From Cellulomonas chitinilytica (lineage in GTDB: Bacteria > Actinomycetota > Actinomycetes > Actinomycetales > Cellulomonadaceae): 64,000 nucleotides of DNA. Position 1 is the stretch's first letter, and each line of letters begins with the position of its first letter. Under the pieces are notes generated by a model. It was not told the origin of the DNA, made no database searches, and saw only the letters and a program-made list of their open reading frames with translations. The position numbers were made by a program, and so were the translations under genes. Shown one piece after another: positions 1-7,702 of the stretch. The stretch is from assembly GCF_016862675.1 (NCBI RefSeq), contig NZ_BONK01000007.1, forward strand, positions 1 through 64,000, written 5' to 3'.

Positions 1-1
1 C

Positions 2-103
2 CGTGCCCTCCGCACGCCCGGCACGGCCGAGCAGCTCGCGACGGACCGCGAGGCGCTAGGGGGCGCAAGTGACGTGACCACCGACGCGACCCCGACGCAC
101 TGA
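2..103 (+). CDS. 3' end of an unidentified gene (partial)
   Basis: The frame from base 2 is open from the window edge to a TGA at 101-103 and encodes 33 residues ending TTDATPTH. Most of its third codon positions are G or C, as in the real genes around it, and the other two forward frames close earlier. Its stop lies inside a strong hairpin (81-120), which fits the end of a transcription unit. Too little is present to name a family, and the gene begins outside the window. Confidence 0.45.
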   Translation, partial: RALRTPGTAEQLATDREALGGASDVTTDATPTH

Positions 104-120
104 CGTCGGGGCCGCGTCGG
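81..120 (+). terminator. Hairpin terminator overlapping the stop of the partial gene
   Basis: The arms at 81-97 and 104-120 form a 17-bp stem with a single G-T pair and a 6-nt loop. The loop holds the TGA of the upstream frame. No U-tract follows, which is common for actinobacterial intrinsic terminators. Confidence 0.7.
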
Positions 121-146
121 TCGTGCTGGATGGACCTGCACGCACC

Positions 147-225
147 GGGTCGCCCCGTGGGGACCGGCCCGCGCCGGGTCACCCCGCGGGGACCAGGCCG
201 CGGCGGGTCGCCCCGCGGGGACCAG
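147..225. repeat. 29-nt direct repeat, about 2.7 copies
   Basis: Units begin at 147, 176 and 205, each starting GGGTC and each carrying a near-palindromic core (CCCCGCGGGG in copies two and three). They lie in the 257-base gap before the gene at 361. There are no spacers, so this is not a CRISPR array. No promoter is evident within them. Confidence 0.6.
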
Positions 226-360
226 CCCCCCGCCGTCCGCACCAAGGTCGTGCGTGCCCGTGCGGGCACGGACGGTTCCCCATCGGACGGCCCGATGGCG
301 CGCTCGCGCCTCGGTCCAGGACCGGAGAGTGGGTCCTGACGACCACCGAGCGGGGGACGG

Positions 361-2307
361 ATGTCGCGTCACGAGGACCACGAGCCGTCCGCTCAGCGAT
401 CCTCCACCTCGCGACCCGACCCACACCTCGCGCTCGAGCGCGCGGCCCCCGACGGCACTCACGTCGGCACGGCGGCCGCCGCCGCCCACCTCGGCACGGC
501 GCCCGCCGCAACCCAGGTCGACACGGCGGCCGCCGCCGCCCGGGTCGACATGGCCGTCGCCGCGGCCCACGCGCGCACGGAGTCCTTGTCACCGGTGGCC
601 GACGCCCGCACGGCGTCCTTGTCGCCGGTCGCCGCCACCCGCACAGCATCGACGCGGACCGCCGCCACCCACACCCCGATGTCCAGCGTGCACGTGCTCG
701 CCCTGCAGCGGGCGGTCGGCAACCGGCGCGTCGCCGATCTCGTCGGCCGCCGCGTCGAGCCCGTCGCACAGCAGGCGACCGGACCTGCCACGGACCCCGT
801 GCTGGAGGCTGCGACCGAGCAGGTGACCGAGGTCCTGTCGGAGCGGATGGCCGAGATGGGCCCAGGCGCGGCACAGGCCGACCGTCCAGCGTCACCGACG
901 TCAGCCACGTCAACCACGTCACCCAGGTCAGCCACGTCACCCGCGTCAGCCGCGTCAGCCACGTCAGCCTCCTCACCCGCGTCAGCCACGTCACCCGCGT
1001 CACCTTCGTCACCCACGTCGCTCGCGTCGCCGACGCCGGCAGGCCCGGTCGTCGTCCAGCGGATGCGGACGCTGCTGGCGGCCCTGCGCGCCGCCTTCTA
1101 CGGCGCACCAGGCAACGCGCTCCGTGGCGGCATGGTCGGTCGCGCACGCGCGCCGGGTCCGGCGAACCCCGGCCTGATCGCACGGTTCTTCGGTCTGCTC
1201 GCTCGCCAGGTCGTCGGTCAGGTGCGTCAGCAGGCACTGCCCGCGCCTGGTCCGATCGCCGTTCCGGTTGCGGGGCCGGTTGCGGGGCCGGTCGCGGGGC
1301 CGAACCCGCTGACGGCCGCGATCGTCTCGACCGCGATCGTCGCCGCCGCCATGCGCTACCCCGCGCTGCGCCGCATGGCGATGATGCTGGGTCTTGACCC
1401 GGCGGCGGTCGCTCCGACGTTGACCGCCGCCCTACCCGGGGCCGCCGGGCAGCAGCCCGCCGGACCCGGCGCGGCGGGCCCGCAGGTCGCCGGCCCGGGC
1501 GCGGCAGCTCCTGGCGGCCAGCAGGTCGCCGGCCCGGGCGCGGCAGCTCCCGGAGCCCAGCAGGCCGCCGGCCCAGGCGCGGCAGGTCCCGTGGGGCAGC
1601 AGACCGCCGGCCCGGGCGGCACCGGCGGCGGGCAGAACCCGGCGCCGACGCGGACGGACGCGATCGTCCCCGGCCTCTACGCGAGCGTCGACCCGGCGGT
1701 CCCACCCACGGGCTGGACGTTCACGGACACCGTGATGCCGCGTCGCGCGGATGTCGTGAGCATCGAGACCCAGGTCGTCGCGCCGACGCGGGAGACCGGC
1801 CGCATGGTCCGGTCGTACAACCTGATCACCGGGAACCTCAGTCTCGACGAAGCGTTCCTCCAGCGGATCCCCGGCGACAAGCGGTGGCTGAACATCAGCC
1901 CGCCGATGGTGCCGGGCCGGGGGACGCCGCTGGAGACGTACATGACGATCCGCTGCATGAAGCTGTTCGAGAGCGTGGCCGGCGCGTCGTTCTTCGGCCG
2001 GACGCGGACCGTCCACATCAGCACGATCGTCAACAGGCGGTCGATGCTCCAGCTCGGGGCGGCGCGCAAGCAGGGCAGGTCGCTCCACGAGGCGGCGCGC
2101 ACGTGCCACTCGACGACGTACGCGACCAACGCGATCGTCCAGAGCGGCGGGAAGATCGCCTCGGTGAGGTACTCGTTGGGCCAGGGCTCGTGGCTGCCCG
2201 CGAGCAGGGCCGTCAGCGACCCGGCGGAGCTCGCGAAGTACGGTCTGGTGCCGACCGACGAGGTCCCTTACTACTTCGACATCGACATCGACGTCGAGCA
2301 GGCGTAG
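361..2307 (+). CDS. Repeat-rich protein with an effector-like LQxxxGN motif and an unknown C-terminal domain
   Basis: 648 residues in three parts. Residues 1 to about 110 are Ala/Thr/Pro-rich. Around residue 115 is LQRAVGN followed by a basic stretch and DLVGR, a segment resembling the N-terminal LQ..aGN.av motif of DUF4157-type proteins linked to extracellular contractile injection systems. A long low-complexity region follows, with Ser/Ala/Pro 9-nt repeats (about 890-1020), VAGP repeats (about 1263-1300) and Gly-Ala-Pro-Gln repeats (about 1440-1620). The last 205 residues are non-repetitive and folded-looking, with HISTIVN, a single STTYA and an acidic tail. I do not recognise that domain. 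No signal peptide or membrane segment is visible. The ATG at 361 follows a G-rich ribosome-binding stretch. The small gene at 2347 lies just downstream. A secreted or loaded toxin is an inference from the motif and layout only. Confidence 0.7.
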   Translation: MSRHEDHEPSAQRSSTSRPDPHLALERAAPDGTHVGTAAAAAHLGTAPAATQVDTAAAAARVDMAVAAAHARTESLSPVADARTASLSPVAATRTASTRTAATHTPMSSVHVLALQRAVGNRRVADLVGRRVEPVAQQATGPATDPVLEAATEQVTEVLSERMAEMGPGAAQADRPASPTSATSTTSPRSATSPASAASATSASSPASATSPASPSSPTSLASPTPAGPVVVQRMRTLLAALRAAFYGAPGNALRGGMVGRARAPGPANPGLIARFFGLLARQVVGQVRQQALPAPGPIAVPVAGPVAGPVAGPNPLTAAIVSTAIVAAAMRYPALRRMAMMLGLDPAAVAPTLTAALPGAAGQQPAGPGAAGPQVAGPGAAAPGGQQVAGPGAAAPGAQQAAGPGAAGPVGQQTAGPGGTGGGQNPAPTRTDAIVPGLYASVDPAVPPTGWTFTDTVMPRRADVVSIETQVVAPTRETGRMVRSYNLITGNLSLDEAFLQRIPGDKRWLNISPPMVPGRGTPLETYMTIRCMKLFESVAGASFFGRTRTVHISTIVNRRSMLQLGAARKQGRSLHEAARTCHSTTYATNAIVQSGGKIASVRYSLGQGSWLPASRAVSDPAELAKYGLVPTDEVPYYFDIDIDVEQA

Positions 2308-2346
2308 CACGTGTCCGAGCGGGTCGGCCGGGGGAAGGGGGTGGGC

Positions 2347-2898
2347 ATGGACGTCCAGAGGGTCGTGGTGGTCCCCGGCGGGGCGCGCGTCACGCGGGTC
2401 ACCGACGCGGGGGTCGTCGAGGTGCCGCTGCGCGTCGAGCTGCGGCTCGACGACCTCGCCGAGGCCCTCGCCCGAGTGCTGGGCGCGACGGGCACGGTGG
2501 CGGACGACAACGCTCCGGCACCGGGTGCCGGCACGCTCGTCGTCGGATCGGTCGACGTGCTCGACGACCTCGCCGGGTCCGGCGCCGACATGGGGTGGGT
2601 CGTCGGACTCACGCTCCCGCGGCTGCGGGCGGTGCGGGTCACGTCGGCGTTCGGTCTCGCCGCCGGGGTGGACAGCGACGTCATGCACGCGTGGGCCGAC
2701 GAAGGCGGAGGCGAAGGCGGAGGCGGAGGCGGAGGCGGAGGCGACGCCATCTACGGCCGTACCGACGTCCGGCTCCCTCGACCCGCCGTGGTCGCCGACG
2801 ACCCCCTCGACGCGTTCGGCGCGTACGCCCGCATCACGCTCCCCGGCGTCACCGACCTCCCGACCCTGCTGGCCACCTACCTGACCGCCACGCCCTGA
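2347..2898 (+). CDS. Hypothetical protein, possible partner of the upstream effector-like protein
   Basis: 183 residues, begun at ATG 2347, which has a purine-rich ribosome-binding site (GGGGAAGGGGG) just upstream. A longer reading from 2311 is open but lacks such a site. The protein is acidic and non-repetitive except for a Gly/Glu-rich stretch encoded by GGCGGA-type hexamer repeats near 2700-2745. It has no signal peptide, membrane segment or motif that I recognise. It lies 39 nt after the effector-like gene on the same strand, a spacing seen for toxin-immunity or cargo-chaperone pairs, but nothing in the sequence proves that role. Its stop codon lies inside a 14-bp tandem repeat. Confidence 0.6.
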   Translation: MDVQRVVVVPGGARVTRVTDAGVVEVPLRVELRLDDLAEALARVLGATGTVADDNAPAPGAGTLVVGSVDVLDDLAGSGADMGWVVGLTLPRLRAVRVTSAFGLAAGVDSDVMHAWADEGGGEGGGGGGGGGDAIYGRTDVRLPRPAVVADDPLDAFGAYARITLPGVTDLPTLLATYLTATP

Positions 2899-2959
2899 CC
2901 GCCACGCCCTGACCGCCACGCCCTGACCGCCACGCCCTGACCGCCACGCCCTGACCGCC
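2881..2959. repeat. 14-bp tandem repeat spanning a stop codon
   Basis: Five perfect copies of CTGACCGCCACGCC run from 2881 to 2950, with a 9-nt partial copy after them. The TGA of the upstream gene is in the second copy, and every unit carries TGA. Changes in copy number would therefore leave the protein end intact. The repeat separates two convergent genes. Confidence 0.85.
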
Positions 2960-2964
2960 CGCAC

Positions 2965-4449
2965 CTATCCAGGGCGCGGCGACGGCCCGACGGGCGCGAC
3001 GACCCGCCCGTCAGCGCGGCTGAAGACATAGCTGTGCCCCGGAGGTGCCGAGGGGTCGGACGCACGGGTCGATCCGCGCCGCGGCGTGCCCCGTGGCGTC
3101 CCGCGCGCAGCGCCGTCCGGCGGACGGGGCGGCCGCCGGGCGATCGTCAGGTCCTGCCGATGGACCTCGTGGTGGTGGAACGAGCAGAGCGCGACGGCGT
3201 TGTCGACGCTGGTGGGCCCGTCGTCCCGGTCCCACCACGCGATGTGGTGCACCTCGCACCACCGGGCCCGCGCCCCGCACCCGGGCCAGCCGCAGCCGCC
3301 GTCGCGCACGAGCACCGCCCGGCGTTGCGCTCCTGAGTAGAGGCGAGCGGTCCGGCCGAGGTCGACCGGGACGTCGTGGGCGTCGACGACGACCCTGGTC
3401 AGCTCGCAGTCGCACAGGATCCGCGCGACCTCGCTCGCGGGCAGGGGAGTCCCGTCCTCGTCCGTCGGCGGCTCCACGCCGCGGAGCGCGTCCGCGATCG
3501 ACGGGCGGTGACCGCCCCTGCCTCGCTCCACGACGTGCCGGCCGACCGAGGAGCTCGACCCGTTCTGCCCCGCGCTCCGCACCGGGTCGTTGCCTACCCC
3601 ACCGGACGCGCGTGCTGCTCGCAGCGCGATCCAGGTGTCCTCCCGCAGCACGACCGACACGTGCGGCCGCACCGCCGCGCCGGGCGTCGTCTCCGGCAGA
3701 CCCAGCACGGTGTCGGCGATCGCGACGAGGGCGTCGGCGCGGCGCTGGTCCGAGGACCGTTCGTCGTCCGCGGCCGGCCGGGGCGACGCCGCCTCGAGGG
3801 CGAGCAGGAGCCGGTGCCCGGCCACCCGGTCGAGCAGCCCCTTCACGTGGGTGCCGCCGGGGGAGTCGGTGACGTGGAGGAACCGTTCGGCTCGTTGCTG
3901 CTGGTGCGTGCGCTCGAGCCGGCCGGGGTCGACCTGGGCCGCCCAGCGCGCGACCGCCTTGCCGTAGGCGTCGGCGTCGAGCTGCTCGGCCATCGCGACG
4001 AGCTGGGCCTGGCCCTCGTCCGAGCGGATGCGCGAGGCGACCGCGTCCGACGCTGTCGAGGTGGCGCGCGCGACGACGTCGAGGTGGGGAGCGCTCATGC
4101 CGCCGGTGACGACCGCCTGCGCCACGCGCGGCAGCGAGGCGAGGGTGTCGGCCTGCCGGACCTGGTGCGAGGCCGCGCGGACGCCCGTGTGCGAGGTGCG
4201 GGCGTGCCACGACTCGAAGCTCCGGTCGCCCGACCCCGACCAGCCGTTCGCCGCGCGCTCGGCGACGAGGAGGTGGGACCGCGCCGCCGTCACGAGCGCG
4301 ACCGTGCGTTCGAGGGCGCCGAGGGCCGCTCGCCGTTCGGGCTCGGTCCAGCCTGCAGCCGTCCGGGCGGTGGCGACCAGCCGCTCGGCCGACCGGACGA
4401 GCGCGTCGACGTCGGGCAGCACGGCCCGACCGTCTTCTGCGCGCTCCAT
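2965..4449 (-). CDS. 13E12-family DUF222/HNH endonuclease domain protein
   Basis: 494 residues. The N-terminal 350 or so residues are the helical DUF222 region, and the C-terminal part carries an HNH nuclease module: RDGGCGWPGC supplies a Cys pair, then EVHHI, a central DN, and HHHEVH. This is the architecture of the actinobacterial REP13E12 family, whose members are often multicopy and DNA-damage inducible; their cellular role is unclear. The start at 4449 is set by AAGGAGG a few bases upstream. The frame is open further upstream to 5427, but that region is the SDR gene on the other strand. A LexA-type box (4463-4478) lies 14 bp before the start codon, so SOS control is likely. It may be a selfish or homing-like element. 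Confidence 0.9.
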   Translation of the reverse strand: MERAEDGRAVLPDVDALVRSAERLVATARTAAGWTEPERRAALGALERTVALVTAARSHLLVAERAANGWSGSGDRSFESWHARTSHTGVRAASHQVRQADTLASLPRVAQAVVTGGMSAPHLDVVARATSTASDAVASRIRSDEGQAQLVAMAEQLDADAYGKAVARWAAQVDPGRLERTHQQQRAERFLHVTDSPGGTHVKGLLDRVAGHRLLLALEAASPRPAADDERSSDQRRADALVAIADTVLGLPETTPGAAVRPHVSVVLREDTWIALRAARASGGVGNDPVRSAGQNGSSSSVGRHVVERGRGGHRPSIADALRGVEPPTDEDGTPLPASEVARILCDCELTRVVVDAHDVPVDLGRTARLYSGAQRRAVLVRDGGCGWPGCGARARWCEVHHIAWWDRDDGPTSVDNAVALCSFHHHEVHRQDLTIARRPPRPPDGAARGTPRGTPRRGSTRASDPSAPPGHSYVFSRADGRVVAPVGPSPRPG

Positions 4450-4462
4450 CCACCCTCCTTGT

Positions 4463-4478
4463 TCGAACGTATGTACGA
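4463..4478 (-). promoter_or_regulatory. LexA/SOS-type operator
   Basis: TCGAACGTATGTACGA matches the actinobacterial SOS box TCGAACNNNNGTTCGA with one mismatch. It lies directly upstream of the ribosome-binding site of the 13E12 HNH gene. REP13E12 genes in mycobacteria are known LexA targets. Confidence 0.75.
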
Positions 4479-4511
4479 ATCCTACCGAATCCAGCCCGCG
4501 GGCCACAAGGC

Positions 4512-4527
4512 AGGAAAGCGCTTGCCA
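4512..4527 (+). promoter_or_regulatory. LacI-type operator upstream of the SDR/FAD/SGNH genes
   Basis: AGGAAAGCGCTTGCCA is a pseudo-palindrome centred on GCGC. It matches sites at 13587, 17792 and 46004. It lies 60 bp before the SDR start, so this cluster may share control with hexuronate catabolism. Confidence 0.65.
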
Positions 4528-4587
4528 AACGCCGGACCGGATGCCACGATCGACACAGGAACCCCGCACCACCACTGGAAGGCAACG

Positions 4588-5442
4588 ATGCCCCCCGTCG
4601 CACTCGTCACCGGAGGGAACCGCGGCATCGGCCTCGGCATCACCCGCCGCCTGCTCACCGACGGCTTCGCCGTCTCGATCCTCGCGACCCGAGAGGAACC
4701 GGCCGACCTCCTCGCTGAGCTGCGTGCCGACGCAGGCGGCGATGACAGGGTCCGCTACGTCCGCGGCTCGGTCGCGGACCTCCACGACCACGCCCGCTAC
4801 GTCGACGACGCGGTCGACGCCTGGGGCCGGCTGGACCTGCTGGTCAACAACGCGGGCGTGGCGCCGACGGTCCGGTCCGACCTGCTCGACGCGACGGCAG
4901 AGAGCTTCGACCGGGTCCTCGGCATCAACCTGCGCGGCCCGTACTTCCTCACGCAGACGTTCGCCCGGCGCGTCGTCGAGCTCCGCGACAAGGCCGCCGC
5001 GAACCGCGCCGAGGCGGGCGACGTGGTGCCCCGGCCGGAGGACCGGCCGGCGCCCGCGCAGGAGGAGAGCGCGCCGACGGCCCCCGTCGCGACGATCGTC
5101 AACGTCTCGTCCATCTCGGCCACCACGGTGTCCACGAACCGCGGCGACTACTGCGTCTCGAAGGCGGGCGTCGCGATGGCCACCCAGCTCTGGGCGGTCC
5201 GTCTCGCCCCGGAGGGCATCGTGGTCTACGAGGTCCGCCCAGGTGTGATTGCGACGGACATGACGGCCGGCGTCACGCAGAAGTACGACGAGATGATCGA
5301 GAACGGCCTGGCCCCGGTCAACCGCTGGGGGAGGCCGGCCGACGTCGCGGGCGCCGTCGCGATCCTGGCGAGCGGCCAGACCCCGTACTCGACCGGCGAG
5401 GTGTTCCACGTCGACGGCGGCATGCACATCCCGGTGCTGTGA
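4588..5442 (+). CDS. SDR-family oxidoreductase (3-ketoacyl-ACP reductase-like)
   Basis: 284 residues forming a classical short-chain dehydrogenase. TGGNRGIG near residue 8 is the NAD(P)-binding Gly motif, NNAG follows strand 4, and the catalytic Ser, Tyr188 and Lys192 (YCVSK) are present. An extra Ala/Pro/Glu-rich loop of roughly 30 residues precedes the catalytic serine. The ATG at 4588 follows GGAAGG. The gene ends overlapping the next gene (TGATG), so the two are translationally coupled. Family membership is clear, but automatic fatty-acid names are unreliable for this group. The LacI-type operator upstream and the sugar-catabolic neighbourhood point to oxidation or reduction of a sugar-derived substrate. 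Confidence 0.88.
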   Translation: MPPVALVTGGNRGIGLGITRRLLTDGFAVSILATREEPADLLAELRADAGGDDRVRYVRGSVADLHDHARYVDDAVDAWGRLDLLVNNAGVAPTVRSDLLDATAESFDRVLGINLRGPYFLTQTFARRVVELRDKAAANRAEAGDVVPRPEDRPAPAQEESAPTAPVATIVNVSSISATTVSTNRGDYCVSKAGVAMATQLWAVRLAPEGIVVYEVRPGVIATDMTAGVTQKYDEMIENGLAPVNRWGRPADVAGAVAILASGQTPYSTGEVFHVDGGMHIPVL

Positions 5443-7622
5443 TGCGCGAGGAGACGATGCGCATCGGCGGGCACGACGTCCCCGTCGTCACCGTGAACAC
5501 GGTGGTGGTCGGCACCGGCTCGGCGGGCTTCTGCGCCGCGGACCGGCTGTGGGAGCTGGGCCAGGACGACGTCGTCATGGTTGCGGACAAGGTGAACGCG
5601 GGGTCGAGCCGCAACGCGGGCAGCGACAAGCAGACGTACTACAAGCTCACGCTCAGCGGCGGCGACGGCGACAGCGTCCGGGAGATGGCGCAGACGCTGT
5701 TCAGCGGCGGCGCGATGGACGGCGACAACGCCCTCGCCGAGGCCGCGCTCAGTGCCCGAGGATTCCTGAGGCTGTGCGACCTCGGCGTCCCGTTCCCGCA
5801 GAACCGGTTCGGCGAGTTCATCGGCTACAAGACGGACCACGACCCGCGCCGTCGGGCCACGTCGGTCGGGCCGTACACGAGCCGCAGCATGGTCGAGCAG
5901 CTGGAGAAGAAGGTCCACCGCAACGGCACCCGGATCTTCGACGGGTGCCGCGTGGTCGACGTGATCACCCGCGCCGGAGAGGTCCAAGGAGTCCTCACGC
6001 TCAGGACGGACGTCCCCCACGACGGCGAGCGCAGCCCGTGGCTCCTGTTCCGCTGCACGAACCTCGTCTACGCGACGGGCGGCCCGGCGGGGATGTACGC
6101 GACGCGCGTCTTCCCGAACGGTCAGTGGGGTGCGTCGGGGGCCGCCTACCGGGCGGGCGTGCACGGCAAGAACCTCACGGAGTGGCAGTTCGGCCTGGCG
6201 TCGACCAAGCCGCGCTGGAACGTCTCCGGCACGTACATGCAGGTGGTGCCGAGGTTCGTCTCGACGGACCAGGACGGTGACGACGAACGCGAGTTCCTCA
6301 CCGAGGCGATCCCCGACTACGGCCGGCTGATGTCCCTCACGTTCCTCAAGGGCTACCAGTGGCCGTTCGACATCCGGAAGGCTCGCGACGGGTCGAGCCT
6401 CATCGACCTGCTCGTCTACCGCGAGACGGTCCTGCGCGGGCGGCGCGTGTTCCTGGACTTCCGACGCAACCCGGTCCGCGACACGTTCGACGCCGAGGAG
6501 CTCGGCCCGGAGGCCCACGACTACCTGGAGCGGGCGGGCGTGCTGTTCGGCACCCCGATCGAGCGGCTGCGCCGCATGAACGAGCCCGCCTACCAGTTCT
6601 ACCTGCACAAGAACCCGTACGTGGACCTGGAGCAGGAGCTGCTCGAGGTCGACGTGTGCGCGCAGCACAACAACGGCGGTCTCGTCGTGGACGCGTGGTG
6701 GCAGTCGAACGTCGCGGGGTTCTTCCCGGTCGGTGAGGCGGGCGGCGCGCACGGCGTGTACCGGCCGGGCGGTGCCGCGCTGAACTCCGGGCAGGTCGGC
6801 GCGACGCGGGCGGCGCAGTTCGTCGCGGCCCGACGGACGCAGGACCCCGTGCCGGACGACGAGTTCGCGTCGACCGCCGGGCCCGTGCTCGACGCGGCGG
6901 TCGCGCTGCTCGACGGCGCCGGCCGGCGCGCGGCGGACGGCACCCCCGACAACACGGGCGACCTCCTGCGCGCCGTGCAGGTGCTGATGTCCGCGAAGGC
7001 CGGCCCGGTCCGTTCCGCGCGGTCCATCGAGGAGGCGCTCGACGAGGTCCACGGCTGGCTCGCGCAGTACGACGGGTCCGTCAGCGCGGACCTGCGGTCC
7101 CGCCGGTCCGCCGACCGCACGTTCCTCGTCCGCGACATCCTCACCTGCGCGTACGTGTACCTGTCGGCGATGGCCGACTACGTCGCGCACGGCGGCCGGT
7201 CGCGCGGCTCGGTCCTCTACACCGATCCGTCGGGCGACCTGCCACGCGTCGGCCACGGCCCGCACGCGGACGACGAGCTCGACCTGCCGGACACGTTCCG
7301 CTTCCGGCTCGACGGGGGCGCGCTCGACGACGTCGTCCAGGAGTCCGCGTGGACCCCGCCGCGGCCCGACGCGCTCGACGTCACGGCCGACGGACCCGCG
7401 GCCGGTCCGTCGCGGCCCGACGCCCCCGGCGAGCCGAGATCCACGGCCGACGGACCCGGCACCCCGACCGGGAGCCCGTGGACCGCGGTCGTCGAACGCA
7501 AGCCCGACGACGCCGCAGGCACCCCGACCTTCCGGTGGCGCCCGCGGCGGCCGGTGCCGGAGGACGACGACTTCTTCGAGAACGTCTGGCGGGAGTTCCG
7601 CGAGCACGGCAACATCCACTGA
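5442..7622 (+). CDS. FAD-dependent oxidoreductase (fumarate reductase/succinate dehydrogenase flavoprotein-like)
   Basis: About 726 residues. The dinucleotide-binding motif VVVGTGSAGF lies near residues 22-31, and a second FAD-contact region, FPVGEAGGAHGVYRPGGAALNSGQ, occurs around residue 430 (bases 6720-6800). This resembles the flavoprotein subunits of the fumarate reductase/aspartate oxidase superfamily, but the full active-site Arg/His set cannot be confirmed by eye. The C-terminal 100 residues are Pro/Asp-rich. ATG 5442 overlaps the SDR stop. ATG 5457, directly after GAGGAG, is an equally good start and would shorten the protein by five residues. No signal peptide or membrane segment is visible, so it is probably a cytoplasmic partner of the SDR and SGNH enzymes. 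The substrate is unknown. Confidence 0.82.
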   Translation: MREETMRIGGHDVPVVTVNTVVVGTGSAGFCAADRLWELGQDDVVMVADKVNAGSSRNAGSDKQTYYKLTLSGGDGDSVREMAQTLFSGGAMDGDNALAEAALSARGFLRLCDLGVPFPQNRFGEFIGYKTDHDPRRRATSVGPYTSRSMVEQLEKKVHRNGTRIFDGCRVVDVITRAGEVQGVLTLRTDVPHDGERSPWLLFRCTNLVYATGGPAGMYATRVFPNGQWGASGAAYRAGVHGKNLTEWQFGLASTKPRWNVSGTYMQVVPRFVSTDQDGDDEREFLTEAIPDYGRLMSLTFLKGYQWPFDIRKARDGSSLIDLLVYRETVLRGRRVFLDFRRNPVRDTFDAEELGPEAHDYLERAGVLFGTPIERLRRMNEPAYQFYLHKNPYVDLEQELLEVDVCAQHNNGGLVVDAWWQSNVAGFFPVGEAGGAHGVYRPGGAALNSGQVGATRAAQFVAARRTQDPVPDDEFASTAGPVLDAAVALLDGAGRRAADGTPDNTGDLLRAVQVLMSAKAGPVRSARSIEEALDEVHGWLAQYDGSVSADLRSRRSADRTFLVRDILTCAYVYLSAMADYVAHGGRSRGSVLYTDPSGDLPRVGHGPHADDELDLPDTFRFRLDGGALDDVVQESAWTPPRPDALDVTADGPAAGPSRPDAPGEPRSTADGPGTPTGSPWTAVVERKPDDAAGTPTFRWRPRRPVPEDDDFFENVWREFREHGNIH

Positions 7623-7702
7623 CCTGCACGCCCGCCTGCACCACCCGCCCAGCACCACCCGCCCAGCACCGCCCGACCTGCCACGCCCGACCGGGGAGCA
7701 CG

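Noticed and set aside
147..225. 29-nt repeats considered as a CRISPR array.
   Set aside because: Units are directly adjacent without spacers and there are no cas genes.
3376..4587. A long plus-strand frame leading into the SDR gene.
   Set aside because: It is the shadow of the HNH gene. The SDR fold starts at 4588 with its own ribosome-binding site.
2965..5427. An 820-residue minus-strand frame covering the HNH gene and beyond.
   Set aside because: The part upstream of 4449 is antisense to the SDR gene, and a strong ribosome-binding site and LexA box fix the start at 4449.
5226..7658. An 810-residue minus-strand frame opposite the FAD oxidoreductase gene.
   Set aside because: Long antisense frames are expected at this G+C; the protein is rich in Arg/Val/Gly without any motif, while the plus strand has a clear FAD-binding protein.
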